A DNA stretch of 64,000 bases from DATARN01 sp963851105. GTDB taxonomy: Bacteria; Actinomycetota; Acidimicrobiia; Acidimicrobiales; Palsa-688. How positions within the stretch are numbered: the first letter of the stretch is position 1; the number at the start of each line of letters is the position of its first letter. Both the position numbers and the translations under genes were made by a program. Below the pieces are notes generated by a model. It saw only the letters and a list, made by a program, of their open reading frames with translations. It ran no database searches and had not been told where the DNA came from. This document shows positions 52,275 through 61,613 of this stretch, one piece after another. The DNA lies in NCBI GenBank assembly GCA_963851105.1, contig CAWKNP010000001.1:42769-106768 (forward strand). The letters are read 5' to 3'.

Positions 52275-53345
52275 ATGGTTTCGGGACACCAATCAGCTGA
52301 TGTCGATGCCCGCGCCAATGGGCGAAAGCCCCAATCCGACGCTCCTGCGTCGGGTGCACCGGCGCACTCAATCACCGACGCCCCGGGACCCGGAGGTACC
52401 AAGGCTCAACCCGCTCTTGTCGTAAACAAGCTGACCAAGCGCTTTGGTGACCGGACCGCCTTTTCCGAGGTCTCCTTCGAAGTCGCCCACGGGGAGGTGT
52501 TCGGGTTCCTGGGACCCAATGGCGCCGGCAAGACCACCACAGTGCGGACCCTGGGGACCTTGATCGCCCCGACCTCGGGCTCCGCCATCGTGGCGGGCAT
52601 CCCGCTGCTCCCCGAGAACGGCGTGGAGATCCGCCAACGCATCTCGATCATGCCCGAGGCACCGGGGCTCTACTTTCGACTGACTGTTACCGAGAACTTG
52701 GAGTTCTTTGCGGGGCTCTATGGTCTTCACCACGCCGCCACGCGGATCAAAGAAGCCCTGGCCGCGGTCAACCTCGCGGATCGGGCACAAGATCTCTGCG
52801 GTGGCCTGTCCAAAGGACTCCGCCAGCGGGTGGGACTGGCGAGAACACTGTTGAGTGATCCGATCATCATGTTCCTCGACGAGCCGAGCTCGGGGCTCGA
52901 CCCTGTGGCCGCCCGCGAGGTGAACGATCTGATATCCACTCTCAGGCAGAAGGGTGTGACGATCGTTCTCACCACCCACCGCCTCGACGAGGCGGAAAAA
53001 CTGTGCGACCGCGTCGCCATCCTCAACACGACGCTGCGTACCGTCGGTACCCCGGCCGAACTGCGAGAACAGCTGTTCAAGAGTGCGCTTGTGGTCACGA
53101 CCCTGGCGCCGCTGCGCGACCCTGACCAGCTGTTCACCGGGATCGCCGGCATCGAGGGTTGGCGACTCGAAGGTCCGGGCTCCTACGTGCTGACGGTACC
53201 CGATCCACGGGGGGCCGCACCTTTGGTGACCCGGGCCCTGGTGGGCGCCGGAGCCGATGTGGTCTCCATAGGCGAAGCACGACATTCGCTCGAAGATGTC
53301 TACCTTGAGCTGATCGACGAAGACGTCGAGGCACGCACGCAATGA
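52275..53345 (+). CDS. ABC transporter ATP-binding protein (NatA-like)
   Basis: The 356-residue ATPase has GPNGAGKTT (Walker A), GLSKGLRQRVGLA (signature), IIMFLDEPSSGLDP (Walker B) and TTHRLDEAE (H-loop). A C-terminal extension resembles DrrA/NatA exporters and an N-terminal 50-residue polar lead is unusual. ATG 52275 has AGAGGA nine bases upstream. It overlaps the permease gene by four bases. Substrate unknown; drug or sodium exporters have this type. Confidence 0.92.
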   Translation: MVSGHQSADVDARANGRKPQSDAPASGAPAHSITDAPGPGGTKAQPALVVNKLTKRFGDRTAFSEVSFEVAHGEVFGFLGPNGAGKTTTVRTLGTLIAPTSGSAIVAGIPLLPENGVEIRQRISIMPEAPGLYFRLTVTENLEFFAGLYGLHHAATRIKEALAAVNLADRAQDLCGGLSKGLRQRVGLARTLLSDPIIMFLDEPSSGLDPVAAREVNDLISTLRQKGVTIVLTTHRLDEAEKLCDRVAILNTTLRTVGTPAELREQLFKSALVVTTLAPLRDPDQLFTGIAGIEGWRLEGPGSYVLTVPDPRGAAPLVTRALVGAGADVVSIGEARHSLEDVYLELIDEDVEARTQ

Positions 53346-54115
53346 TGGGCCTCGATGCCACTCGCGTCCGCGCCGTCATAGGCAAAGAATTGCGGGACTA
53401 CCGGCGCAAACGGTCCATCGTCGTGACCATGGCCATCATGCCGGTGGTCTTCCTGATCGAGCCGGTCGTCTCCATCTTCCTCGTCCCGGCCTCGACATCG
53501 GCTTCTGCCCTGGACAAGGGGCTCAGCCTTCCACTTCTCTACCTGCTCTTGATCCCGGTCATCATTCCTGCCACCTTGACCGCCTACGCGGTTGCGGGCG
53601 AACGCGAGCAGGGGACGCTGGAGCCGCTGCTCACCACGCCCATTCGCAAGCAGGAGTTCATCATGGGCAAAGCGGCGGCGGTCATGATCCCCTCGGTGGT
53701 GCTCTCGTACATAGTGTTCGGGATCTTCCTCGCAGCCGTTCGGCTCTTCGCCCACTCCGTCGTTTCCTCGGCGGTGTTCCACAAGGGCCCGATACTTCTT
53801 GCCCTGTTTCTCTTCGCTCCCCTGCTGGCGGGCTGGGCCATCGTGGTGGGGATGGCGATCTCCGTAAGGGCAAGCGATATCCGCGTCGCCCAGCAGCTGG
53901 GAATGCTGGCCAGCTTTCCGCCCGTTGGCGTCATCGCCCTGCTGGCGGTCGGTGTGATCAATCCGACCTTCCAGGTGGCACTGCTGTTTGCGGCGGGGTT
54001 GCTGATAATCGACATGCGGGCCTTGCGAATCGTGTCCCGAATGTTCGATCGTGAGCGTCTGGTTACGGGCGCCAAAGCCACCCGACCCCGCCCTGCGGAG
54101 AGGGTCGCGTCGTAA
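53342..54115 (+). CDS. ABC-2 type transporter permease
   Basis: The 257-residue protein has about six membrane helices and an ABC-2 permease layout: start RVRAVIGKELRDYRRKRS, then GEREQGTLEPLLTTPIRKQEF, the classic intracellular coupling motif, then helices to residue 225. It is translationally coupled to the ATPase gene (ATGA). The two form an exporter. Confidence 0.92.
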   Translation: MMGLDATRVRAVIGKELRDYRRKRSIVVTMAIMPVVFLIEPVVSIFLVPASTSASALDKGLSLPLLYLLLIPVIIPATLTAYAVAGEREQGTLEPLLTTPIRKQEFIMGKAAAVMIPSVVLSYIVFGIFLAAVRLFAHSVVSSAVFHKGPILLALFLFAPLLAGWAIVVGMAISVRASDIRVAQQLGMLASFPPVGVIALLAVGVINPTFQVALLFAAGLLIIDMRALRIVSRMFDRERLVTGAKATRPRPAERVAS

Positions 54116-54597
54116 GCCGCCAGGTACCCTTGATTATCGCTGACGTAGCAGCAAGAAGCGCCGACGGACACAATGCTTGGGCCCGACCAAAACAAGTCCG
54201 GCCGCAACGAGCTATAGGTGGCGCTTGGCGATAATTCGGGTGATTACGTAGGAGACAACGAACGTGAACAGTCCCAGCAGCACAGCTCCGATGAGGCGGG
54301 GGCGACTTGGCTCCGGTCGCCAGGGAGATCACGAGGTCCGACCAAGGCGCCTACTACTACGCCCACCCCATCGAATACATGCGCCACCACCTCACTATGG
54401 TCGCCTACGACATGAGCGACCTGCCCCTCACTTATGTCACGGCGCTCCTCTCCGGTCCCGCAACTAGTGCGCGGTCGGTTTCAAACAGGTCAAGTGGCTC
54501 GCCGGGATAGAGTTGGTCACCATTTCTCCGAAGTCGCCGCTGGCCACGGCGGCTACAACCAAGACCACGAAATTCTTGGGATACGCCAATCCATCCA
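54116..54597. other. Decayed intergenic region with a membrane-protein remnant
   Basis: No intact gene is seen. On the minus strand 54212-54305 encodes RLIGAVLLGLFTFVVSYVIT followed by RIIAKRHL and a stop, a membrane-protein end without the rest. The other frames have no clear protein character. The DNA marks the start of the decayed accessory region. Confidence 0.5.
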
Positions 54598-55071
54598 ATG
54601 ATCCGCTCCATCGTCGCATTCCACGCTGACCTCACAGGCGACTGGGTAGCCGAACTCTCCTGCTACCACAACCAGCACATCCGTCACCGTCCACCGTTCC
54701 AACCCCGGCCGTGGGTCGACGACGCGGTGGGGCGCGCCGGGCGCATCGGCTCGCCCATCGATTGTCCGCTGTGTGACCGTGCCGAACTCCCCGCCGGCCT
54801 TGCCGTTCTCAACCGGCTCGGCCCGTGGGACCAAGAATCTCTTCCCGTCGCGCTCTGCCACGCCCACCAGACTCCCCGCGGTCAATGGGGCCAACTCCAG
54901 GTCCGCGCTGGCGCTATCGACTTCCAGTTTGAGCCCGGCAGGCCCGACAGCGCAGTGACGCACCTTCAGGCCGGGTCTCATCAGCCCATACCACCCGGGC
55001 GCACCCATCGTGTGATGCCGACCGGCGATGTCAAGCTCGAACTCGAACTCTGGGGGAAGCCGGGCAACTGA
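54598..55071 (+). CDS. DUF3565-DUF1971 fusion protein
   Basis: The 157-residue protein joins two short domains. Residues 1-65 match DUF3565: IVAFHADLTGDWVAELSCYHNQH, IRHRPPFQPRPW, DCPLCDR. Residues 66-157 match DUF1971, the cupin-like TehB N-terminal domain: ELPAGLAVLNRLGPWDQESL, CHAHQTPRGQWGQLQV, IPPGRTHRVMPT, ELELWGKPG. DUF1971 is linked to tellurite or other stress in TehB, here without a methyltransferase. A longer opposite frame (54553-55089) lacks any family likeness and is a shadow. The ATG has no clear ribosome binding site. Confidence 0.8.
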   Translation: MIRSIVAFHADLTGDWVAELSCYHNQHIRHRPPFQPRPWVDDAVGRAGRIGSPIDCPLCDRAELPAGLAVLNRLGPWDQESLPVALCHAHQTPRGQWGQLQVRAGAIDFQFEPGRPDSAVTHLQAGSHQPIPPGRTHRVMPTGDVKLELELWGKPGN

Positions 55072-55172
55072 GCGAACTGCAAGCTGCATCTATCTCCCAA
55101 CCCGGACCGAATGTCGAAGGCTCGCCGAACGGGCTGTTCCTACGGTTCGTTAGCTCCCGGGCATGTTGAGGC

Positions 55173-55454
55173 TGCCACGAACAATTTCACCGCACCGGGT
55201 ACCACGTCGCGAAAGGTGAGGAACTCGGGTACTTCCAGTTCGGCGGCTCGACGCGCTGCCTCATTTTTCGTCCAGGCGTGATCGCCGCTTTCGTCCCCGC
55301 CGCCATTCCCCAGCCGCACGACCCCAACGAGAGCCTGGTGCGCCACTTCGCGATGAGGTGTGAGATGGCGGTGTTCATCCGCCGAGGCCCCGTCGCGGCC
55401 CGAAGCATTCACGGGTACTTATCTCATCCAGTGCCGAGACGTCGTCGGCTGTAG
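55173..55454 (+). pseudogene. Phosphatidylserine decarboxylase-like fragment
   Basis: A frame from about 55173 to the stop at 55454 encodes FHRTGYHVAKGEELGYFQF, GGSTRCLIFRPGVIAAF and related C-terminal sequence, as in the large end of phosphatidylserine decarboxylase-related proteins, where GGST is at the processing site. No N-terminal part exists and stops occur directly upstream, so the gene is a fragment. Confidence 0.7.
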
Positions 55455-55620
55455 TGATCCCGGCGAGAAGGCTCTCATCGGTTCTCGTTGCGGGTTCATT
55501 CGCCTTCACTCGTACCGTCACGCGACCCGATCGTCGTGAATACCACGGACGTGACCCCGGTTGGTTCGGTCCTTTCGCCGTCGTGACTGCGAAAGCGCCG
55601 TTATCGCTCCCCGGGGTTGC

Positions 55621-56613
55621 CTAGCCACTGGGTACGGTGCGTGGCAGGCCGAAATGGGCGAAGAGGCTTTCGTCTTCGAATCGAGTGATCGCCGAAATCT
55701 GCACTGCGCGCACGGTCAAGACCATGATCCCGCTGGATCGATGGACGTTGGCGTTCGGGTCTGGGAGGTAGTAGCCAAAGGCGGGCTGGTTGTTGGCTCT
55801 GGTGGCTACGAGCTTGAGGGCTTGACCCCAGACGCCCCGACTGTGGAGGTACTCGGCGATGACGCGCGGGCTTCGCAACTCGCCTGGCTGGGGCGGCATA
55901 ACGAACTTTGCGTCATCGCTCAGCACGGCGATCACTCCTTCGAGATCGCCCTGTTGGAATGAGTCGATGAACCGATCTACGGTCTTTGCCTCATCTTCAG
56001 TTCGCGCTCGAGGAACATGGTCCGGAACTCCTCCCAAATGTTCGAGCCTGCTTCGCGCTCGCTGCAGGGCGCTGTTCACCGACGCTGGAGTGGACTCGAG
56101 CATCTCAGCGACCTCGGACGCTGAAAACCCGAGCACGTCGCGGAGGACCAAAGCAGCGCGCTGCTGGGTGGGCATGCGTTGCAGGCCCGCGACAAAGGAC
56201 AATGCGATGGACTCACGCGCGTCATATCGGGCTTCGGGGCCGAGAGTGAGGTCATCCATCAGGGAGTCGGGATAGGGCTCGAGCCACCACGGTTCATCAA
56301 ACGGTATGGCCTCGCCGAAAGGGGATCCTGATTCGCGCGTGGTCGCGATCTTTGGTCGGCGGGAAGTGTCTCGGAGGTAGTTGAGGCAGCGATTCGTGGC
56401 TATGCGGTAGAGCCACGCCCGTAGCGATCGGCCATCGAACCGATCAAGTGCTTGCCACGCCGACAACAGGGTCTCTTGGAGTACGTCCTCGGCGTCTTGG
56501 AACGACCCGAGGATCCGGTAGCAGTGCACATGGAGCTCGCTGCGATACGGACCTGTCAGTTCCCGGAAGGCATCGCTATCGCCTGCCCGGGCCCGGGCAA
56601 GGGCATCAGCCAT
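55621..56613 (-). CDS. ECF sigma factor with SnoaL-like C-terminal domain
   Basis: The 330-residue protein has sigma regions 2 (YRSELHVHCYRILGSFQDAEDVLQ, WLYRIATNRCLNYLRD) and 4 (LQRMPTQQRAALVLRDVLGF, ASEVAEMLESTPASVNSALQ), then a SnoaL/NTF2-like domain (VDRFIDSFQQGDLEGVIAVL) to the end. This composition matches the SigX5/ECF41-like group of actinobacteria, whose C-terminal domain controls activity instead of a separate anti-sigma. No anti-sigma gene is near. ATG 56613 is the start. Confidence 0.9.
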   Translation of the reverse strand: MADALARARAGDSDAFRELTGPYRSELHVHCYRILGSFQDAEDVLQETLLSAWQALDRFDGRSLRAWLYRIATNRCLNYLRDTSRRPKIATTRESGSPFGEAIPFDEPWWLEPYPDSLMDDLTLGPEARYDARESIALSFVAGLQRMPTQQRAALVLRDVLGFSASEVAEMLESTPASVNSALQRARSRLEHLGGVPDHVPRARTEDEAKTVDRFIDSFQQGDLEGVIAVLSDDAKFVMPPQPGELRSPRVIAEYLHSRGVWGQALKLVATRANNQPAFGYYLPDPNANVHRSSGIMVLTVRAVQISAITRFEDESLFAHFGLPRTVPSG

Positions 56614-56879
56614 GTTCCTCCCATCTCTCGGTACTCGAACCTTCTAGAGGTTGCAACACCAGCGACAGCGCAAACTCATCGCTCAATCGCCGATCCGGTC
56701 GGTGTTTGAACTTCCGTAGCACCCGGACTGCGAAGTTAGGAAGCATGCCATGACCCAACTCACCATACGAACGAACTCGTCGACGACCGACGGCGCAATC
56801 TGGAGGGCCAGCGCCACCGATCCGTATCGCCGCTCCGGTTTGAGGCCCAAATGCCCGCTAAGACCGAGACCCGTCACTG
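56614..56879. other. Spacer upstream of the ECF sigma gene
   Basis: This stretch holds the promoter of the sigma gene and mixed sequence without a believable gene. Confidence 0.4.
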
Positions 56880-57065
56880 CGGGCGTTCTCCCTGCCGGCG
56901 GAGGCCTACTTCATGACAATCGTGGATCTCACGATCGTCAACGTCGCGCTTGCCACCATAGGCGTGAAGCTTCGCCTTCCACAGTCCGATCTGCACAGGG
57001 TCGTCACCGCCTACCGGCTGATCTTCGTAGACTTCCCGCTCCTTGGGGGCGGGCCCCGGCCGTGA
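56880..57065 (+). pseudogene. DHA2-type MFS transporter fragment
   Basis: The frame encodes FMTIVDLTIVNVALATIGVK, LRLPQSDLHRVVTAYRLIFV and DFPLLGGGPRP before a stop, matching the first helices of EmrB/QacA-like (DHA2) transporters with their conserved LDxTIVNVALP and VVTAYxL motifs. Only about 60 of some 500 residues remain. Confidence 0.7.
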
Positions 57066-57099
57066 AAGCCGGACCCGCACGCCTCAGGAGACCTCGGTG

Positions 57100-57327
57100 G
57101 TGAGCCCTTACTTCACCGAGCGGGTTGCCAAGGAACATCGTGACGACCTATTGCGCGCCGCCGAAACGTGGCGCTTCGTTCACTCGGCCGAGATCAGGCC
57201 GAGGAGCCAACGGTGGTGGAGACTTCTGCTTCGATTCCGGTTCGATAGACATTGCGGGAGCGCACCAGCGGGAGCTGGGGCAATGCGAGACTTGGTTCAG
57301 ACTGATCTACGACGGCACGCTCGGTGA
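57100..57327 (+). CDS. Small hypothetical protein
   Basis: A 75-residue frame starts VSPYFTERVAKEHRDDLLRA, with AGGAG ten bases upstream and an arginine-rich middle (RSQRWWRLLLRFRF). Short proteins of this style (aliphatic helix then basic tail) are common in actinobacteria. It may be an accidental frame in this decayed region. Confidence 0.35.
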   Translation: MSPYFTERVAKEHRDDLLRAAETWRFVHSAEIRPRSQRWWRLLLRFRFDRHCGSAPAGAGAMRDLVQTDLRRHAR

Positions 57328-58171
57328 AAGCCCCAGGGCTGCGAATCTGACCCCGCCTCTGGCGCCTGGCCGGAGCCAGCACCGCCCGGTCTCCTAGAGG
57401 TTCTCCGGTGGCGGCCACCCACTGCAGGTCCACGTGTCGGGCTCCCCCCAGGCGACTCGGGTCGCGACGTGCCCCCTATCGTGGGACCATAACGTCCGCT
57501 TCCATAAGGTGCGAGTGACCTCGAACGATACTCCTATGGTTGTCGTGCGACACGAGGTCACACGAAGTGAGTGGTTACGTAGATTCGGAGGACCATTTGG
57601 TGGTTACGTAACCCGGGTAGTGCCCATTGCCTGTCCCCATTCCGACATGCGTCGCCGGTGACGGCGGGGTTTGAAGCTCGGAAGCAAGCCCAAGGACTCC
57701 CGTTCCACCCGGGGGTCACAGGCGAGGGGAAGACCGGACGGGTGAACGATTGAATCCTTGTTTGATGCCTCGTGATAGGAAGCCTCGTTGGTGGGTTGTC
57801 GGGTCGAGGTGGAGGGACTAGCCGTTGAAAGGCGGCAAGTGGCGGCCGGGAGACATGCCGGTCGTGTGGGCACCGCAGTCCCCGGGGTATAGAGGACACC
57901 CATCCCGGCCGTAGCTCTTGCGTGTGGAACGTGACAATCCCGTCAGGGTCCGGTTCCAGTCAGGCGCCGGTAAGCCGACCGTGAGGGAGGCCCAGTTCCC
58001 CGGCGGGCAAAGGATGACCAAGAAGCCAATGCCGGTGGCCGAAAGGCGACAGGAAACCGGGACACGATGGTCGGCCCCTCCGGTCGACCGTCCCGCATAA
58101 CTGGCCGGATACGGGCTGTGCCCGGACCCGAAAGGGTGCTGACGTGGTCAGGTGGGCCTGTGAGGAAGGCT

Positions 58172-59959
58172 ATGACCGACGATTCCCGAACCGATGGGCA
58201 TGTTGGACGCCACGGCCTCGCCGTGGCGAACGGACCTGACGGCGACATTCTCGACTGGGGCTCTATTGACTGGGGCCAGGTGGAGCGCGACGTAGGGCGT
58301 CTGAGGCAGCGTATCTTCACGGCGTCACAGGATGGGGACCTGGCGAAGGTCCGCAATCTGCAGAAGTTGATGCTTCGGAATCGTGCCAACGCATTGTTGA
58401 GCGTCCGGCGGGTGACCGAGGTAAACGCTGGCCGCAAGACGGCAGGGATCGATGGGGTCACGGTGGTGACCGCACCAGGGAAGGCGTTTCTGGCCGAACG
58501 GGTGCAGCACCGAGGGACACCCTGGGAACCTGAGGCTGTCCGGCGGGTGTATATACCCAAGGCCAACGGGAAACGGCGCCCGCTGGGGATTCCCGTGCTT
58601 TTCGATAGGGCGTTGCAGGCCCTGGTCGTCAATGCGTTGGAGCCCGAGTGGGAGGCACGCTTCGAGCCGAGATCCTATGGATTCCGGCCCGGTCGTGGCT
58701 GCCATGACGCAATCGAGGCCATCTATCTTGTCGCCAAGGGGAAGTCCCCGAAGCGGCGGTGGGTGCTCGACGCTGATTTGGCGGCGGCGTTCGACCGGAT
58801 CGATCACGCTCACCTTCTCGCCGCTCTCGGCGGTTTCCCTGCCAGGGGACTGATCGAGGGATGGCTGAAAGCCGGTGTGGTCGAGGACGGTCGCTTCGCC
58901 CCGACCGAGGAGGGAACCCCGCAAGGCGGGGTGGTCTCCCCGTTGCTGTTGAACGTGGCCTTGCACGGGATGGAGGAGGCTGCCGGGGTCCGCTACGCCA
59001 CTGCCGGTGTTAACGCCGTCAGGACAGTTTCGGGCTCTCCAGTGCTGGTTCGCTACGCAGATGATCTGGTGGCTTTGTGCGCCAGCCGTGAGCAGGCCCT
59101 AGAGGTCAAATCACGGCTGGTCCCATGGTTGGCGGCCAGAGGGTTGGCCTTCAACGAGGACAAGACGAGAGTCGTGAACCTCGACGAGGGCTTCGACTTT
59201 CTGGCGTTCAACGTCCGCCGCTATCAGGGGAAACTGCTGATCAAACCGGCCGCCGCAGCCTTGCGACGGCACCGGGAACGGCTCGCGGCGGAGATGAAGG
59301 CCCTGCGAGGGGCCAACGTCGCCGCCGTGCTCCAACGGCTGAACCCGATCATTCGGGGATGGTCGGCCTATTACCGGACGGTGGTGTCCAGCCGGGCGTT
59401 CGTCAAGCTGGACGATTACCTGTGGCAGCTCACCTACAAGTGGGCCAGACGGGGCCACCAGAACAAACCGAACCGCTGGGTGGTCCACCAGTACTTCGGC
59501 AAGTTCAACCCGTCCAGGAACGACCGGTGGGTCTTCGGCGATCGTGACAGCGGCGCCTATCTCCTCCGCCACGCCTGGACCAAGATCGTCCGCCACCAGA
59601 TGGTCCCAGGCAGGGCGTCACCCGACGACCCGACCCTGGCCGACTACTGGGCCAGGCGGCGACAGCACAGCACCCCGCCGCTCGATGGTGTCAGTTTGCG
59701 GCTCCTCAAGGCGCAACATGGACGCTGCCCGGGCTGCGGTGGGCTCCTGCTGGCCGCCGACCACGAGCCGCAAACCCCCACACAGTGGGAGCAGTGGCTC
59801 ACCGCGACCCGCAAAGCGGTCCGCAAACAAGCGGTCACCGCAGAACGGGAACCTGGCAGGCCGGGCGAAGCTGTCGCCCTCCGACTCGTCCACGCCTGGT
59901 GCCAATCCAGGGAACCCTCTCAAACGGCACCGGGTCCCAGCACGGCTGCAGGCCCGTGA
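58172..59959 (+). CDS. ltrA: Group II intron reverse transcriptase/maturase
   Basis: The 595-residue protein has an RVT_N-type start (WGQVERDVGRLRQRIF), reverse transcriptase motifs (AGIDGVT, RRVYIPKANGKRRPLGIPV, DADLAAAFDRIDH, GTPQGGVVSPLLLN, catalytic RYADDLVALC), a maturase X domain (LKDYL-like KLDDYLWQLTYKWARR) and a C-terminal HNH-like zinc finger (CPGCGGLLL, LVHAWCQ). All catalytic residues are intact. GAGGAAGG stands before ATG 58172. Type resembles chloroplast-like (CL) introns. Confidence 0.92.
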   Translation: MTDDSRTDGHVGRHGLAVANGPDGDILDWGSIDWGQVERDVGRLRQRIFTASQDGDLAKVRNLQKLMLRNRANALLSVRRVTEVNAGRKTAGIDGVTVVTAPGKAFLAERVQHRGTPWEPEAVRRVYIPKANGKRRPLGIPVLFDRALQALVVNALEPEWEARFEPRSYGFRPGRGCHDAIEAIYLVAKGKSPKRRWVLDADLAAAFDRIDHAHLLAALGGFPARGLIEGWLKAGVVEDGRFAPTEEGTPQGGVVSPLLLNVALHGMEEAAGVRYATAGVNAVRTVSGSPVLVRYADDLVALCASREQALEVKSRLVPWLAARGLAFNEDKTRVVNLDEGFDFLAFNVRRYQGKLLIKPAAAALRRHRERLAAEMKALRGANVAAVLQRLNPIIRGWSAYYRTVVSSRAFVKLDDYLWQLTYKWARRGHQNKPNRWVVHQYFGKFNPSRNDRWVFGDRDSGAYLLRHAWTKIVRHQMVPGRASPDDPTLADYWARRRQHSTPPLDGVSLRLLKAQHGRCPGCGGLLLAADHEPQTPTQWEQWLTATRKAVRKQAVTAEREPGRPGEAVALRLVHAWCQSREPSQTAPGPSTAAGP

Positions 59960-59977
59960 CCTCCTTGAGGCCTGCTT

Positions 59978-60011
59978 GAGCCGAGTGCGGTGAAAGTCGC
60001 ACGCTCGGTTC
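59978..60011 (+). ncRNA. Group II intron domain V
   Basis: The 34-base hairpin opens GAGCCGAGTGCGG, has the GAAA tetraloop region and closes GCACGCTCGGTTC, the standard domain V layout. It starts 19 bases after the maturase stop. Confidence 0.85.
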
Positions 60012-60052
60012 TGAGGGGGCCCCGGCGCAGTAATGCGTCGGGGCTACCCGAC

Positions 60053-60557
60053 AAGGCCTAATTGCGGATTGTTTTGGATGGTTGGCGACGGGGGGTCGTA
60101 GGACTGAGTGTTAGTCGCCGACGGAGAACTCGGTGGATCGCGCTGACGGGTCGGCCAGCGATTCGGTGCTGGCTTGGGGGGTGAGGATTTCGGTGACGCA
60201 CCTGGCCAGTTCGTCGTCGCCGTTGACGAGGAGCGTCTCGAGTCCGTTAACGATGTAGACGATTTGCTTGACGTCGTGGCGGGGTGAAAGTCGTGCTGTT
60301 GGGAGTTTGGACGCGAGGCATAGCGAGCGGTGTCCTTTTGGCAGTTGTGGGCGACGGCTGTGCTGGAGGGTCGCGGCTGGTGGGAGGTGCTGGATGAGGG
60401 ACAAGACAGGGACGGGCCACTCGGTGAGGGCAGACTCTTATTAGGTCAACGCCAGCAGATCGGTTGAAAGGCTCGGGGGCGGCCGGCAGATCGTTCGTAG
60501 GCCAACCCGAAGGGCGGCAGCCGGTTAGAGGGCCAGGCGGCCCCCGAGAAGTGAGCG
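60053..60557. other. Region between intron and IS110, no clear gene
   Basis: It begins with the 3' exon of the intron. A minus-strand frame at 60111-60404 ends SLADPSARSTEFSVGD and could be the tail of a truncated gene, but I recognise nothing in it. Confidence 0.4.
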
Positions 60558-61613
60558 TCAGTCGGCGGCCGGGCGGAGGTGCGCGTACACCTCGCGGGCG
60601 ACGTAACGCTTCAGGCAGCGGATGACCTCAGCCTTGGAGAGGCCTTCTTTGGTGCGCCGCTCGACGTAGTCGCGGGTGCGGGCATCAGAGCTCATGCGGG
60701 TGATCACGATCCGCCATAGGGCGTGGTTGGCTTGGCGGTCACCGCCGGGGTTGAAGCGGAAGCGGCCGGTGGTTTTGCCGGACGACGCGGGGATGGGAGC
60801 GGCGCCGCACAGCTGCGCCCAGGCGGCCTCGCTGCGCAGGCGTTCGGGGTGGTCGCCGGCACAGATGAGCAGCAGCGCGGCGGTGTCGGGGCCGACGCCG
60901 TAGAGGGCTAGCAGGCTGGGGGCGGCGACGGCGACCAGGGGGCTGAGCAGCTCGTTCAGGCGGTCGATCTGCTCGTCGAGGAACTCCGCTCGCCGTCCCA
61001 GCTCCCGCAGCGCCATCTTGGTGCAGTACGACACGGCGTCACCGGAGCGGGGCCGCAACGCCGCCATATCCGACACCAAGGCGACGGTGCTGTGCTTGGC
61101 GAAACGGGCCCGGATGTCGTCGGGGGCGGTGAAGATCAGACCCCGGGCCTGGTTGATGGTCTGGGTTCGCTCCCTGCGGGCGGATCGTTTCGCGACCATC
61201 AACGCCCTGATCGCCTCCACCGTCCCATCCCGACCCTTGGGTCTCCCCCGGGCCCGGCCCGACAGTGCCGCGCGCGCCGCGCTCACTGCGTCGAGGGGGT
61301 CGGACTTGCCCTGGCGGTGGCGGTCGGCGCGGTCGGCGCGGTCGACTTCGACGACGCGCACGCCGGCGGTGGCCAGGTGGCGAGCCAGGCCCGCCCCGTA
61401 GCTGCCCGTTCCTTCGACCCCCACCAGGCGGACGGTCCCGAAGCCTGCGAGCCAGGCGAGCAACTTGGCGTAGCCGGCCGCGGTGACCTCGAAGGATTCC
61501 ACGCCCAGCAAACCGCCGACGGGGTCCAACGCGGCTGCCACATGGACATCGGCGTGGGTATCCACACCGCCTGTGATCGCGCGTCTCGCGGTCATGTTCT
61601 CTACGATGGACAT
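60558..61613 (-). CDS. IS110-family transposase
   Basis: The 351-residue protein is a DEDD transposase of the IS110/IS116 type: GGVDTHADVHVAA, VGVEGTGSYG, HRQGKSDPLDAVSAARAA give the acidic residues, and the C-terminal Tnp_20 part contains LYGVGPDTAALLL and SSGKTTGRFRFNPGG. It appears intact. ATG 61613 is six bases after AAAGGG; ATG 61619 is also possible. IS110 elements lack terminal inverted repeats, so the borders cannot be seen here. Confidence 0.9.
   Translation of the reverse strand: MSIVENMTARRAITGGVDTHADVHVAAALDPVGGLLGVESFEVTAAGYAKLLAWLAGFGTVRLVGVEGTGSYGAGLARHLATAGVRVVEVDRADRADRHRQGKSDPLDAVSAARAALSGRARGRPKGRDGTVEAIRALMVAKRSARRERTQTINQARGLIFTAPDDIRARFAKHSTVALVSDMAALRPRSGDAVSYCTKMALRELGRRAEFLDEQIDRLNELLSPLVAVAAPSLLALYGVGPDTAALLLICAGDHPERLRSEAAWAQLCGAAPIPASSGKTTGRFRFNPGGDRQANHALWRIVITRMSSDARTRDYVERRTKEGLSKAEVIRCLKRYVAREVYAHLRPAAD

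Larger units (their letters stand above)
57509..60052 (+). mobile_element. Group II intron with reverse transcriptase
   Basis: The element begins GTGCGAG at 57509 and forms an early perfect stem (GTGACCTCG 57515-57523 with CGAGGTCAC 57552-57560). The reverse transcriptase lies in the domain IV position, domain V follows at 59978, and the 3' end is near CTACCCGAC at 60044-60052. The whole is about 2.54 kb. It sits in a non-coding stretch, not interrupting a recognisable gene. The exact 3' end may differ by a few bases. Confidence 0.85.

Noticed and set aside
54553..55089. Minus-strand protein opposite the DUF3565-DUF1971 gene
   Set aside because: Only the plus-strand frame carries recognisable domain motifs.
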